A stretch of 64,000 nucleotides of DNA from Azonexus fungiphilus (GCF_003634965.1 NZ_RBXP01000014.1:350119-414118), one strand, 5' to 3'. Shown: positions 35,606-47,432, counted from the first letter of the stretch. Made by a program: numbers and translations. The notes: generated by a model not told the origin, from the letters alone.

Positions 35606-36538
35606 TTACAGTGTTTTACCGGTGAGCTTTTCGTAGGCCTCGATGTACTTGGCGCTGGTCCGGGCGATGACCTCGGCCGGCAGCTTCGGCCCGGGCGCAA
35701 CCTTGCCCCAGTCGAGGGTTTCCAGGTAGTCGCGGACATACTGCTTGTCGTAGGACGGCGGATTGCTGCCTTCGGCGTACTGGTCGGCCGGCCAGAAGCG
35801 CGACGAATCCGGGGTCAGCGCCTCGTCGATCAGGTGCAGCGTGCCGGCGGCGTCGATGCCGAACTCGAACTTGGTGTCGGCAATGATGATGCCGCGCGTT
35901 GCCGCATAGACCGCCGCTTCTTCATAGAGGCGGATGGCCGCGTCGCGGGCTTCGGCACAGAGTTGCGCGCCGGTCTTGCCGGTGCCCTTGAGCGCCTCGG
36001 CCAGCGTTGCGTCGCAGTTGGCGGCGGCCTGCTCGTAGGAGACGTTCTCGTCGTGGTCGCCGACTTCGGCCTTGGTCGCCGGGGTGAAGATCGGCTGCGG
36101 CAGCTTCTGCGCCATCTTCAGGCCGGCCGGCAGGGCGATGCCGCAGATGGCGCCGGTCTGCTGGTAATCCTTCCAGCCGGAACCGATGACGTAACCGCGG
36201 ACCACGGCTTCGATCGGCAGCGGCTTGAGGCGCTTGACGACGACGGCGCGGCCGCGCACCTGCTCGCGTTCGTTTTCGGCCACCACCGATTCCGGATCGA
36301 CGCCGGTGAGCTGGTTGGGGACGATGTGAGCGAGCTTGTCGAACCAGAAATTGGCGACGGCCTGGAGGACTTCGCCCTTCTTCGGAATCGGGTCCGGGAG
36401 GATGACGTCGAAGGCCGACAGGCGGTCGGTGGTGACGATCAGCAGCTTGTCGGCGTCGACCGCGTAGATGTCGCGGACCTTGCCCTTGGACAGGAGCGGC
36501 AGGCTGGTGATGGAGGATTCGAAGAGCGGTGCGGTCAC
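35606..36538 (-). CDS. purC: SAICAR synthase
   Basis: A 310-residue enzyme adding aspartate to CAIR in purine synthesis; this is the longer form of the family. Features: [58 protein letters not shown] core, [13 protein letters not shown] and [14 protein letters not shown]. Third purine gene in the window after purD and purH, but not linked to them. Confidence 0.96.
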   Translation of the reverse strand: MTAPLFESSITSLPLLSKGKVRDIYAVDADKLLIVTTDRLSAFDVILPDPIPKKGEVLQAVANFWFDKLAHIVPNQLTGVDPESVVAENEREQVRGRAVVVKRLKPLPIEAVVRGYVIGSGWKDYQQTGAICGIALPAGLKMAQKLPQPIFTPATKAEVGDHDENVSYEQAAANCDATLAEALKGTGKTGAQLCAEARDAAIRLYEEAAVYAATRGIIIADTKFEFGIDAAGTLHLIDEALTPDSSRFWPADQYAEGSNPPSYDKQYVRDYLETLDWGKVAPGPKLPAEVIARTSAKYIEAYEKLTGKTL

Positions 36539-36618
36539 GGTCGTGGTCCCGAAAGATCAAAGGCGCGATTATAAGGGAGCGCGCCGGTCAAGGCACCGTG
36601 CCGTGCCGCCCGGGCGCT

Positions 36619-37932
36619 TCAGTGGCTGCCGCTTGCCTCGGCGGCGAGCTTGCGGCGCATGCGCCGCGTGCCCCAGGCGACCAGCCCGGCGATCACCGGG
36701 ATCGAGATCGCGGTGACGATGTCCGGGTTGAGGTGGTGCAGGTCCTTGCTGCCCTTGGCCAGGTATTGCACCAGCTGCGAGCCGTAGTAGGTGAGCACCA
36801 CCACCGACAGGCCTTCGACCGTTTCCTGCAGGCGCAGCTGCAGTTTGGCGCGGCTGTTCATCTGGGTCAGCAGTTCCTGGTTCTGCCGCTCCAGCTCGAT
36901 ATCGACGCGGGTGCGCAGCAGCTGGCTGTTGCGGGCGACGCGGGCCGACAGTTCTTCCTGGCGGCGGCTGATCGCCTCGCAGGTCTTCATCGCCGGCAGC
37001 AGGCGGCGCTGCATGAATTCGTAGAGCGTCGGCAGGCCGGGGATGCGCGTCTCGCGCAGTTCCTCGATGCGCTGCGCGACCAGCCCGTGGTAGGCGCGCG
37101 AGGCGCCGAAGCGGAAGGTGGTGCGGGCGACCGAGTTCTCGACGTCGGCGGCCAGCGCCGACAGTGCGGCGAGGACGCTGCGCTCGTCTTCCGGATTCTT
37201 GGCTTCGCCGATGCGTTCCATCAGCTCGGCCAGCTTCTTCTCGCCGGTGTACAGCCAGGCGCCGACTTCCTTGGCCACCGGCAGGCCGAGCAGCGCCATC
37301 ATCCGGTAGGTCTCGATCTCGACCAGGCGCTGCACGGTGCGGCCGGCCTGGCGCTGGGTCATGCCCTCGTTGAGGACGAGAAAGCGCGAGAAGCCGTTGT
37401 CGATCTTGAAATCGGTGAACACCCAGGCCGCGTCGTCGGCGACGCGGGCGCCGCCGAGCGCCCGACCGCTCGGCGAGAGGCCGGCGAGGACCGATTCCGG
37501 GCTGATTTCGGCGGTCGACCGCAATTCGACATGGGTCGCCACCATCAGCTTGCCCGGGATGCCGCGCAGCCACTCCGGATGCACCGCGTCGAAGGCGGTG
37601 ACGTCCGGGTGCAGCGTCTCGCCCGGGGTCAGTTCGCGGTAGAAGGTGTAGGTCGAGAACTCGGTGTGCAGTTCCCAGCGCATGCGGAAGGCGCCGGTTT
37701 CGATCATCAGGTGCGAGTCGGAACTGTCGATCGAGTTGCAGACATGGCCCTGGCACAGCTTCGTCAGGTTGGCCCGTTCCGCTTCGGCGGTCGTTGCCGC
37801 GTGCTTGAAGACCAGGTGCGAGACGAGCACGGCGCCAGCCAGCGAGGTCGACGGGCGGGCGTGGAATTCGTTGTTGAGGCGCTGGCGGAGCGGGTGTTCT
37901 TCCAGTTCGGCGAGTATCAGGCGCGGGTGCAT
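36619..37932 (-). CDS. DUF3422 membrane-anchored protein
   Basis: 437 residues matching the DUF3422 family: HPLRQRLNNEFHARPSTSLAGAVLVSHLVF at the N-terminus, the central ALGGARVADDAAWVFTDFKIDNGFSRF, a long helical/coiled segment (about 300-400) and a single C-terminal transmembrane helix (IVTAISIPVIAGLVAWG) with a basic tail. Function unknown. The ATG at 37932 is used because it gives the family N-terminus. A GCGGTCGACCGC variant of the recurrent palindrome is in frame at 37511-37522. Confidence 0.82.
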   Translation of the reverse strand: MHPRLILAELEEHPLRQRLNNEFHARPSTSLAGAVLVSHLVFKHAATTAEAERANLTKLCQGHVCNSIDSSDSHLMIETGAFRMRWELHTEFSTYTFYRELTPGETLHPDVTAFDAVHPEWLRGIPGKLMVATHVELRSTAEISPESVLAGLSPSGRALGGARVADDAAWVFTDFKIDNGFSRFLVLNEGMTQRQAGRTVQRLVEIETYRMMALLGLPVAKEVGAWLYTGEKKLAELMERIGEAKNPEDERSVLAALSALAADVENSVARTTFRFGASRAYHGLVAQRIEELRETRIPGLPTLYEFMQRRLLPAMKTCEAISRRQEELSARVARNSQLLRTRVDIELERQNQELLTQMNSRAKLQLRLQETVEGLSVVVLTYYGSQLVQYLAKGSKDLHHLNPDIVTAISIPVIAGLVAWGTRRMRRKLAAEASGSH

Positions 37933-38089
37933 GACCGTCTCGGGGCTCGGGATTGTTGCGGTGCAGCAGATTGTAGCACCGGCTTTTTGCCGGCGCGCGA
38001 CCGCCCGGCGAAAAGACAGGGGCATGCAAAAACACGCCTGCGGCGGCAGCCGGCCTTAGAATACCGGCCGAATCCACGGAGAGCTTTCG

Positions 38090-38974
38090 ATGCCGATCAC
38101 CCGCACCCTCATCCTCGTTGCCGCGCTGCTGCCGGCGCCGATCCTGGCCCAGGGGCTCGGCCGGGCGCCGGAGCGCGAGGCGCCGCGCCTGAATGCGGTC
38201 GCCGATCCGGGCGCCGACTACCGGATGGCGCTGCGTTTTTTCGCCGGCGAGGGCGTCGACCGTGACAATGCCCGCGGCCTCGACTACCTGCGCAAGGCCG
38301 CAGCAGGCGGGCATGCCGAGGCCCAGTTCAACCTCGGCAACTACCTCAACATGTTCCAGGCCGACTATGCCGGCGCGGCCCACTGGTGGCGGCAGGCCGG
38401 CGCCCAGGATCACCCGGCGGCATTGTTCAACCTGGCCGAGTTGCTGACCGCCGGCCTGGTCCCCGCGCAGGCCGGCGAAAGTGCCGCCGCCTACCGCCAG
38501 CGGGCGGTGGCGCTCGGCTTCGTCCCCGAGCCGGCGGTCGCGGCCGAGCCGGTGCCGCCGGCCCGTGACATCGAGCCGGCGCCGGCCAGCCCTGCCGTTG
38601 CCGCGGCGCCGCCGCTGGCGGCAGCTGCCGTGCCGGTGGCCGATCCGGCCAGCGCCGCCTGGCTTGCCGCGCCGGCCGACTCGGCGACGATCCAGGTCTT
38701 CGCCTCGACCAGCCTGGCCGAAGTCCGCGCCGTTGCCGCCCGTCATCCGTGGCGGCGGCCGCTGGCGCTGCTCACTTTCGAACGCGACGGCCAGCGCTGG
38801 CACGCCCTGCTGCACGGGCGTTTCGCCGATGTCGCCGCGGCTCGCCGCGGGTTGGCCGAGCTGCCGCCGGCACTGCGCGCCGGCAAGCCGTGGCCGCGCC
38901 GGCTCGGCGATGTGCGTGCGCAGACGCGGATGACGCTGCAGGCACTGCCGGGAAAGTCCAATGAGCTGCGCTGA
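38090..38974 (+). CDS. Exported Sel1-repeat and SPOR-like protein
   Basis: 294 residues: signal peptide (about 1-20), two or three Sel1-type repeats (about 43-150, DYRMALRFFAGEGVDRDNARGLDYLRKAA and EAQFNLGNYL), an Ala/Pro-rich linker (about 160-200) and a C-terminal SPOR-like module (about 200-285, IQVFASTSLAEVRAVAARH...RWHALLHGRFADVAAARRGLAELP). SPOR domains bind denuded peptidoglycan at the septum, so a periplasmic cell-envelope role is likely. It overlaps the helicase-nuclease start by 14 bp. Confidence 0.78.
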   Translation: MPITRTLILVAALLPAPILAQGLGRAPEREAPRLNAVADPGADYRMALRFFAGEGVDRDNARGLDYLRKAAAGGHAEAQFNLGNYLNMFQADYAGAAHWWRQAGAQDHPAALFNLAELLTAGLVPAQAGESAAAYRQRAVALGFVPEPAVAAEPVPPARDIEPAPASPAVAAAPPLAAAAVPVADPASAAWLAAPADSATIQVFASTSLAEVRAVAARHPWRRPLALLTFERDGQRWHALLHGRFADVAAARRGLAELPPALRAGKPWPRRLGDVRAQTRMTLQALPGKSNELR

Positions 38975-41900
38975 CTGCCTGGCCGAGGACGCCGCCGCCC
39001 GCCGGCGCGCGCTCGAGCTCGCTTCCTTCATCGTCGAAGCGCCGGCCGGCGCCGGCAAGACCGAGCTGCTGACCCAGCGCACGCTGCGCCTGCTGGCCAT
39101 CGTCGATGCGCCGGAAGAGGTGCTGGCGCTGACCTTCACCAACAAGGCGGCAACCGAGATGCGCGACCGCATCCTCGGCAGCCTCGAAGCAGCCACTCGC
39201 GACGCCGGCGAACTGGCGCCGCACAAGCTCGAAACGCGCAAGTGGGCGCTCGCTGTCCTGGCCCGCGATCGCGAGCTGGGCTGGAATCTGCTGGCGCACC
39301 CCGGCCGCTTGCGCGTCACCACGCTCGACGCGCTGTGCGCCGGCCTGGCCCGGCAGATGCCTTTCCTCTCCCGCTTCGGTGCCCAGCCGGCGGTCACCGA
39401 CGATGCCGAGGCGCACTACGCAACGGCGGCGCGGCGGACGCTGGCCATGGTCGAAGCCGACACGCCCGACGCCGCCGTCGTCGCCGCTGCGCTGGCCTTC
39501 ATGGACAACGATGCCGGCCGTCTCGAACGGCTGCTGGTGAGCATGCTCGGCCGGCGCGACCAGTGGCTGCAGCACGCCGCCCGCGTCGACGGCGGCGTCC
39601 TGCGCGACGAGGTCGAAGCCGGTTTCGCCGCGCTGGTTGAGCGCGAACTGGCGCGCGCCGCCGACCTGCTCGACGCCGCCTGGCAGGCGCGGCTGATGCC
39701 GCTGGCCCGTTTCGCCGCCGCCAACGCGCCGGAAGCGCTGGCGCCGCTGCTCGACTGGCAGCAGCCTTTGCGCCCGCAGAGCGCCGACCTCGCCGCCTGG
39801 CGCACGCTGGCCGGCCTGCTGCTGACCGCCGACGGCAGTTTCCGCAAGGCGCTGAACAAGAACGTCGGCTTCCCGGCGGGCAAGGAATTCGCCGAGCAGA
39901 AAGCGGCGATGGCCGGCCTGCTCGCCGAACTGGCCGAGGTGCCCGGGCTGGAAACCGCGCTCGCCGGCATCGGCGGCCTGCCGGCGCCGGTTTTGAGCGA
40001 TTCCGAGTGGTCGACCGTCGAAGACTTCTCGCGTCTGCTGCGGCTCGCCGCCGGCCAGTTGTGGCTGGTCTTCCAGGAGGCCGGCGAAGTCGATTTCATC
40101 GAGATCGCCGCCCGCGCCGGGCTTGCGCTCGGCGACGACGAGGCGCCGACCGACCTCGCCCAGGCGCTCGACTACCGCATCCGCCACCTGCTGGTCGACG
40201 AGTTCCAGGACACCAGCCCCGGCCAGGTTGCCCTGATCGCCCGGCTGATGCGCGGCTGGACGCCGGACGACGGACGCACGCTGTTCGTCGTCGGCGACCC
40301 GATGCAGTCGATCTACCGTTTCCGCAAGGCCGACGTCGGGCTCTTCCTCAACGTCCGCGCCCGCGGCATCGGCGACCTGCGCCTCGAACACCTGCGCCTG
40401 TACCGCAACAACCGCTCCCACCCGGCCATCGTCGATTGGGTCAATGGCGCCTTCCCGGCGATTTTTCCGGCCGCCGACGACCCGGCCGCCGGTGCCGTCT
40501 GCTACGCCGAATCGACGGCGACCAAGGCGGCGGTTGCCGACAGCGGCGTCGTCCTGCACCCGGTGTTCGAGCGCGGCGACGGCGCTGCCGCCGAGGCGGC
40601 GCTGACGCTCGAACTGATCCGCGCCGCCCGGGCGGCCGACCCGCAGGGTCGCATCGCCGTGCTGGTGCGCGCCCGCCGCCATCTCGACGGCCTGGTCGAG
40701 GCGATCCGCCGCCAAGCCCCGGAACTGCGCTTCCAGGCGGTCGAGATCGAAGGCCTGGCCGAGCGCCAGCACATCCAGGACCTGCTCAGCCTCTACCGCG
40801 CGCTCAGCCACCGCGCCGACCGCGTGCACTGGCTGGCGATCCTGCGCGCGCCGTGGTGCGGGCTGACCCTGGCCGACCTGCACGCGCTCGCCGGCAACGA
40901 CCGTCAGCGCACCGTCTGGCAATTGATCAACGACGAGGCGCGGCTGGCCGCGCTCAGCGCCGACGGTCGCCACCGCCTGCAGCATCTGCGCGCGGTTGTC
41001 GGCCTGGCGCTGGCCGAGCGCGACCGCCAGCCGCCGCGCCGCTGGCTAGAAGGCGTCTGGCTGATGCTCGGCGGCCCGCGCTGCCTGGAAGCACCGGCGG
41101 CGCTGGCCGATGTCGACGCCTTTTTCGCCCTGGTCGAACAGCTCGCCGCCGCCCACCGCCTCGATCCGGAGACACTCGCCGCCCGCGTCGGCGAGCTTTA
41201 CGCGCCGGCCGATCCGCTCGGCGACGCGGTGCAGATGATGACCATCCACAAGGCCAAGGGGCTGGAATTCGAAACGGTGATCGTGCCCGGCCTGCATCGC
41301 GATACCGGCAACAACGACAGCCCGCTGCTGCTCTGGGACGAAGTGCTCGGTGCCGACGGCCGCGAGCGCCTGCTCGTCGCGCCGCTGCGCGCGCGCGGCG
41401 AACGCGCCGACGAGCCGACCGTCTACGACACCCTGCGCCGCCTGGAAAACGCCCGCGCCGCGCACGAAACCGAGCGCCTGCTCTACGTCGCCGCCACCCG
41501 GGCGATCCGCCGCCTGCACCTGGTCGGCGTCGCCGAACTCAGCGACAAGAGCGACGACGGTCTGCGCCAGCCGCCGTCCGGCAGCTTCTTGCGCCTGCTC
41601 TGGCCGGTCGCCGGCCAGGCCGTTTTCGCCGCAGCACTGGCCGCCGATGCGCCAGCGGAGCTTGTCCCGGCCGAGGATGGTTCGACCTTCGTGCCGCCGC
41701 TGCTGCGCCTGGCCGAGCCGGCGATCCCGGCCGAACTGGCGGCGCCGCCGTCGCGCCCGGCGGCCAACCGTGTCGAGGCGCTGGCCGGCGGGACCGCCGC
41801 GCAACAGGAGGCAGCGGTCGGCACGCTGGTGCATCGCTGTCTCGAACTGATCGTCCGCCAGGGCCTCGCCGCCTGGCCAGCCGAGCGCCTGCCCGGGCTG

Positions 41901-42302
41901 GTCGACGGCTGGCGGCGCTGGCTGCGCGCCCAGGGGCTGGACGCGGCCCAGGCTGAAACCGGCGCCGACGAAGCGCTGAGCGCGCTGCAGACGACGCTGG
42001 CCTCGGACACCGGCCGCTGGCTGCTCGCTGACCATCCCGGCGGCGGCGCCGAACAGGCGTGGACCAGCCGCGACGGCGATCTGACGGTCAACCACGTGAT
42101 CGACCGGATTTTCATCGCCGACGGCGTGCGCTGGATCGTCGACTACAAGACCGTGCGCGCCGCCCCGGAAGAACTCGCCGCCCGCGCCGAGGGCTTCCGC
42201 CCGCAACTCGAACGCTACGCCGCGCTGTTCGCCGACCAGCCGCAGCCGCTCAGGCTGGCGGTGTGGTTCGTGCTGCAGGGGCGGCTGGTGACGCTGGATT
42301 GA
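38961..42302 (+). CDS. AddA-like UvrD-family helicase with C-terminal nuclease
   Basis: 1113 residues. Helicase motifs: Walker A IVEAPAGAGKTELLTQR (about 29-45), LTFTNKAATEMRDRI, Walker B LLVDEFQDTSPGQ near 412, GDPMQSIYRFRKADVGLF, MTIHKAKGLEFETVIVPGL near 763, VAATRAIRRLHLVG. The C-terminus has RecB/PD-(D/E)xK nuclease features: GTLVHRCLELIV, VIDRIF and WIVDYKT. It resembles the AddA/RecB-like subunit for double-strand-break processing. No AddB partner is adjacent: upstream is the Sel1/SPOR gene and downstream the cassette island; the partner may be elsewhere or, less likely, displaced. Confidence 0.85.
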   Translation: MSCADCLAEDAAARRRALELASFIVEAPAGAGKTELLTQRTLRLLAIVDAPEEVLALTFTNKAATEMRDRILGSLEAATRDAGELAPHKLETRKWALAVLARDRELGWNLLAHPGRLRVTTLDALCAGLARQMPFLSRFGAQPAVTDDAEAHYATAARRTLAMVEADTPDAAVVAAALAFMDNDAGRLERLLVSMLGRRDQWLQHAARVDGGVLRDEVEAGFAALVERELARAADLLDAAWQARLMPLARFAAANAPEALAPLLDWQQPLRPQSADLAAWRTLAGLLLTADGSFRKALNKNVGFPAGKEFAEQKAAMAGLLAELAEVPGLETALAGIGGLPAPVLSDSEWSTVEDFSRLLRLAAGQLWLVFQEAGEVDFIEIAARAGLALGDDEAPTDLAQALDYRIRHLLVDEFQDTSPGQVALIARLMRGWTPDDGRTLFVVGDPMQSIYRFRKADVGLFLNVRARGIGDLRLEHLRLYRNNRSHPAIVDWVNGAFPAIFPAADDPAAGAVCYAESTATKAAVADSGVVLHPVFERGDGAAAEAALTLELIRAARAADPQGRIAVLVRARRHLDGLVEAIRRQAPELRFQAVEIEGLAERQHIQDLLSLYRALSHRADRVHWLAILRAPWCGLTLADLHALAGNDRQRTVWQLINDEARLAALSADGRHRLQHLRAVVGLALAERDRQPPRRWLEGVWLMLGGPRCLEAPAALADVDAFFALVEQLAAAHRLDPETLAARVGELYAPADPLGDAVQMMTIHKAKGLEFETVIVPGLHRDTGNNDSPLLLWDEVLGADGRERLLVAPLRARGERADEPTVYDTLRRLENARAAHETERLLYVAATRAIRRLHLVGVAELSDKSDDGLRQPPSGSFLRLLWPVAGQAVFAAALAADAPAELVPAEDGSTFVPPLLRLAEPAIPAELAAPPSRPAANRVEALAGGTAAQQEAAVGTLVHRCLELIVRQGLAAWPAERLPGLVDGWRRWLRAQGLDAAQAETGADEALSALQTTLASDTGRWLLADHPGGGAEQAWTSRDGDLTVNHVIDRIFIADGVRWIVDYKTVRAAPEELAARAEGFRPQLERYAALFADQPQPLRLAVWFVLQGRLVTLD

Positions 42303-42571
42303 GGCCGCGTGATCGGAGAGCGATGAAGTGATTGCGTCGAGAGGATCAATGGTTGATCAGGTGATCCACTCGGGATAATCTTCATGTCATTCCTGCCTGC
42401 CTGCGTGGCGGGCATTCATTAGCTGACTGTCGAAGACGGCGGGGGCGATCGATACAAGGCACGTTCGGAACGCCCCGCTAAAATCCTTCAAGTCATTGAA
42501 ATAATATGAATAAAATTTTCATATGCCCTGTTTGTTGGATTGTTTTTCATCTATTAGGGGGCATATTTAAC
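42303..42571. other. Non-coding junction before the cassette island
   Basis: 269 bp with no credible gene. It changes from GC-rich (to about 42480) to AT-rich. ATATGCCC (42521-42528) and GGGCATAT (42559-42566) make an inverted repeat just before the first cassette boundary. TTGAAA at 42496-42501 could be a -35 for the cassettes but no convincing -10 follows at 17 bp. No integrase gene and no complete attI or attC is recognisable here. Confidence 0.5.
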
Positions 42572-42585
42572 GTTAGGTATTCGTG

Positions 42586-43200
42586 ATGCTGAAGTTTCTT
42601 GGCAAGCTGCTCAATCGAGATCTCACAACTCCGGCAGAGCCTATTGACACGAATGTATCGGAGGACGAAATCTGGGAGATATTGCATCCCAAGAATAAAA
42701 GGGAGTTGGCGCTTCGGAAGAAGAACCTGCAGAGCTTTCTTCAATTTGCAGCGAGCCAATTGAACAAGACCGAATGTCAGCGCTTGTGCCGAGTTGCAAA
42801 GCGAGCGCTAGATGACTCCGAAGACATGTTCGGTGCGTTGGAAGAAGTCATGTTCGGTGAAGAAGGCCAACGGCGTGGAAAATGGGTGTTTATCCAGTTA
42901 GATTGCAAGGCACGCGAGGAAATCGTTTGGCAGGCTTCAGAGATTCTGGCCACATTCGGCATCAGTGAGCGTTGGGAGCATGATTGCGAAGCGGAATTCC
43001 GCTCAGTTCCCGAAGCATTACTGGCCTTGTCCGACTGGTTAGCCGAAAGAGACCTTACGCTTCTGCACTTCGAGACAAACTCGGATTCGTATTGCTCGGT
43101 AATTGTCAGAGCATCGGAAAGCTCTACCGCCAAGGAGCTTGCGTTGGCGGCTCACCTCACACTGTACGATCATGCAGAGTTTTCTCGCGCAAATATCTAA
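42586..43200 (+). CDS. Cassette protein 1, unknown function
   Basis: 204 residues from ATG 42586 (a GTG directly before it is also possible). Acidic, soluble, no signal peptide or membrane segment. Notable segments: VSEDEIWEILHPKNKRELALRKKN, KWVFIQLDCKAREEIVWQASEIL, ERWEHDCEAEFRSVPEALLALSDWLAERDLTLLHFETNSDSY. The middle recalls DUF6630-type proteins from memory, unverified. Codon use is visibly less GC-biased at third positions than in neighbours, consistent with acquisition. The stop codon TAA is part of the attC R'' box. Confidence 0.8.
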   Translation: MLKFLGKLLNRDLTTPAEPIDTNVSEDEIWEILHPKNKRELALRKKNLQSFLQFAASQLNKTECQRLCRVAKRALDDSEDMFGALEEVMFGEEGQRRGKWVFIQLDCKAREEIVWQASEILATFGISERWEHDCEAEFRSVPEALLALSDWLAERDLTLLHFETNSDSYCSVIVRASESSTAKELALAAHLTLYDHAEFSRANI

Positions 43201-43258
43201 CCCGGCGCTCAACCGGACCTGCGCGAAAAGCCGCGCGGACCGGTTAGCTCCGTTAGGC
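43195..43258 (+). other. Integron attC recombination site
   Basis: R'' is ATCTAAC (43195-43201, matching RYYYAAC) and R' is GTTAGGC (43252-43258, matching GTTRRRY). Inside, L'' GCTCAACCGG (43207-43216) pairs with L' CCGGTTAGC (43240-43248) except for one unpaired C, the extrahelical base that lets integron integrases choose the bottom strand. The centre is a GC-rich hairpin around AAAA. All consensus elements in the right order over 64 bp make this a confident attC. Confidence 0.9.
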
Positions 43259-43268
43259 CTCAGAATCG

Positions 43269-44087
43269 ATGTCCGCAGCCCTATTCGATTGGCTTGACCG
43301 CGTAACGTGGTTAGCTGAGGTGCCGAGATACGCCTCCGCTATTCTCACAAGACAGGTCCAAGCGAAGATTTCCCGTTCTCGACCGGAGTGCTGGTCAGAT
43401 AATTTTGCGTGGTTACCGGCAGAAAATGGCGAAGAGCGATTCTTAACCGCGTTTGCAAACCACTATGGACGCATTCGCGCCTTCCACGGATGTCGGCCCG
43501 CCGATTTAAAAAGCTATTTCGATTACGGCCTTCATGGACAAACAGCTGAAATTCTCGAAGCGCAGTTCCTGTCGATCTTCCGGGACTTGCCGGAACAGAA
43601 GTTGCAGGAGGCCTTGGCTGAGCTCAAGGATCGGAAGGAAAGCGAACGGGGCCGGTTCTGGGTCGTTTTGGAAGAACGTGAACTCATAGAGCATTGCGGG
43701 CACTACCTCATTCAAGGCAGCGAGTACCTCATGGCGCTAGCCGCCTCACTGTGCCGCTTGGCGCCCGGTGAGGACTATCGCATGCGCCTCCGCAAGCATG
43801 GAACACCGACGATCTTTGAACTCCATATTCCTATTCAACATCTGCAAGAGGCTCAGGTCGATGCGTTGGCTCGTCTAGTACTTGCCGCTTGGGGTGAACT
43901 CGTCTCCAATCGTCCGCTAGGAATGGGACACAGCCCCTGCCTCGTTGTTCGACGCACGGTTGAGCCACAGTACTTTGTCGGCCACACGCATCCCGCACGA
44001 ATTCGAGATCCACACCTCGGCCATACAATCTACGTCAATCAACACACCCGATGCGTGCATTGCGCTGAGGCGCGGATTGACACGTGA
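43269..44087 (+). CDS. Cassette protein 2, unknown; faint ADP-ribosyltransferase-like pattern
   Basis: 272 residues from ATG 43269, 17 bp after the cassette boundary. Soluble, no signal peptide. Segments RIRAFHGCRPADLKSYFDYGL, HYLIQGSEYLMALA and VVRRTVEPQYFVGHTHP are in the order and rough spacing of the H-Y-E triad of diphtheria-toxin/PARP-type ADP-ribosyltransferases (FHG...GL, then Y-rich, then E), but this is pattern matching by eye only. Six or so cysteines include CVHC near the C-terminus. Lower GC than the flanks. No antitoxin-like partner follows. Confidence 0.75.
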   Translation: MSAALFDWLDRVTWLAEVPRYASAILTRQVQAKISRSRPECWSDNFAWLPAENGEERFLTAFANHYGRIRAFHGCRPADLKSYFDYGLHGQTAEILEAQFLSIFRDLPEQKLQEALAELKDRKESERGRFWVVLEERELIEHCGHYLIQGSEYLMALAASLCRLAPGEDYRMRLRKHGTPTIFELHIPIQHLQEAQVDALARLVLAAWGELVSNRPLGMGHSPCLVVRRTVEPQYFVGHTHPARIRDPHLGHTIYVNQHTRCVHCAEARIDT

Positions 44088-44119
44088 AGTGCAACACCTA
44101 GAAATTTTGTGCACTTTTC

Positions 44120-44131
44120 ACGGTCGACCGT
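44120..44131. repeat. Recurrent palindrome ACGGTCGACCGT (intergenic)
   Basis: Perfect copy 33 bp past the cassette 2 stop, flanked by TTTTC and TAAGAAA. It may mark the return to native chromosomal sequence because its other copies are in backbone DNA. Confidence 0.8.
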
Positions 44132-44235
44132 AAGAAACCCGCCATTTCCCCGCTAGCGTTGGCAAGTCGCTACGGTTTGCGACGATCTGCGCCGAGGTCA
44201 AGCGCGCGGCGGTTCGCCCGCGCTCCGGTTCTGCG

Positions 44236-44606
44236 TCAGGGCCAGAGGACGCAGGCCCAGACCACGGCGGCGTTGATCAGCGACAGCAGCACCGCGGCGC
44301 TGCCCATGTCCTTGGCCTGCTTGGCGAGTTCGTGCTTTTCCGGCGAGGCCTTGTCGACGATGGCTTCGAGGCCGGAGTTGAGGATTTCGACGATCAGGAT
44401 GAGCAGGATGCTGCCGATCAGCAGTGCACGGTCGACGCCGGTTTCGCCGAGAAAAACGGCGAGCGGGATGGCGACGATGGCGAGCAGGACTTCCTCGCGG
44501 AAGGCGGCTTCGTTCTTCCAGGCGGCGGCGAGGCCGTCGCGCGAGTAGCCGAGCGCGTTGATCAGCCGGACGAGGCCCTGCTTGCCCTTGAATTCCTTGT
44601 AGTCGC

Positions 44607-44610
<4 letters not shown>
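44236..44610 (-). CDS. dgkA: Diacylglycerol kinase
   Basis: A 124-residue three-helix inner-membrane kinase recycling diacylglycerol to phosphatidate. Recognised by [65 protein letters not shown] and a hydrophobic C-terminus. Its ATG overlaps the uvrA stop (ATGA). Full length despite lying beside the cassette island. Confidence 0.94.

Positions 44611-47432
<2,822 letters not shown>

Larger units (their letters stand above)
42572..44087 (+). mobile_element. Two integron gene cassettes without an integrase (CALIN-like)
   Basis: Left boundary GTTAGGT (42572-42578) matches the cassette core GTTRRRY and lies 14 bp before the first start codon. An attC at 43195-43258 ends in GTTAGGC (43252-43258), and the second gene starts 17 bp later. 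Short leader, one gene per unit, same orientation, and lower GC than the flanks are what integron cassettes look like. No intI is present within 64 kb. The right end of cassette 2 is uncertain because no clear second attC follows. Confidence 0.8.

Noticed and set aside
42521..42578. A complete attC or attI upstream of cassette 1
   Set aside because: Only the GTTAGGT core is present. No RYYYAAC partner with matching L boxes was found, and attI sites cannot be recognised without an adjacent integrase gene.
42984..43247. Short frame overlapping cassette gene 1 and running into the attC
   Set aside because: Different frame inside a credible cassette gene and it reads through the attC stem; no ribosome-binding site.
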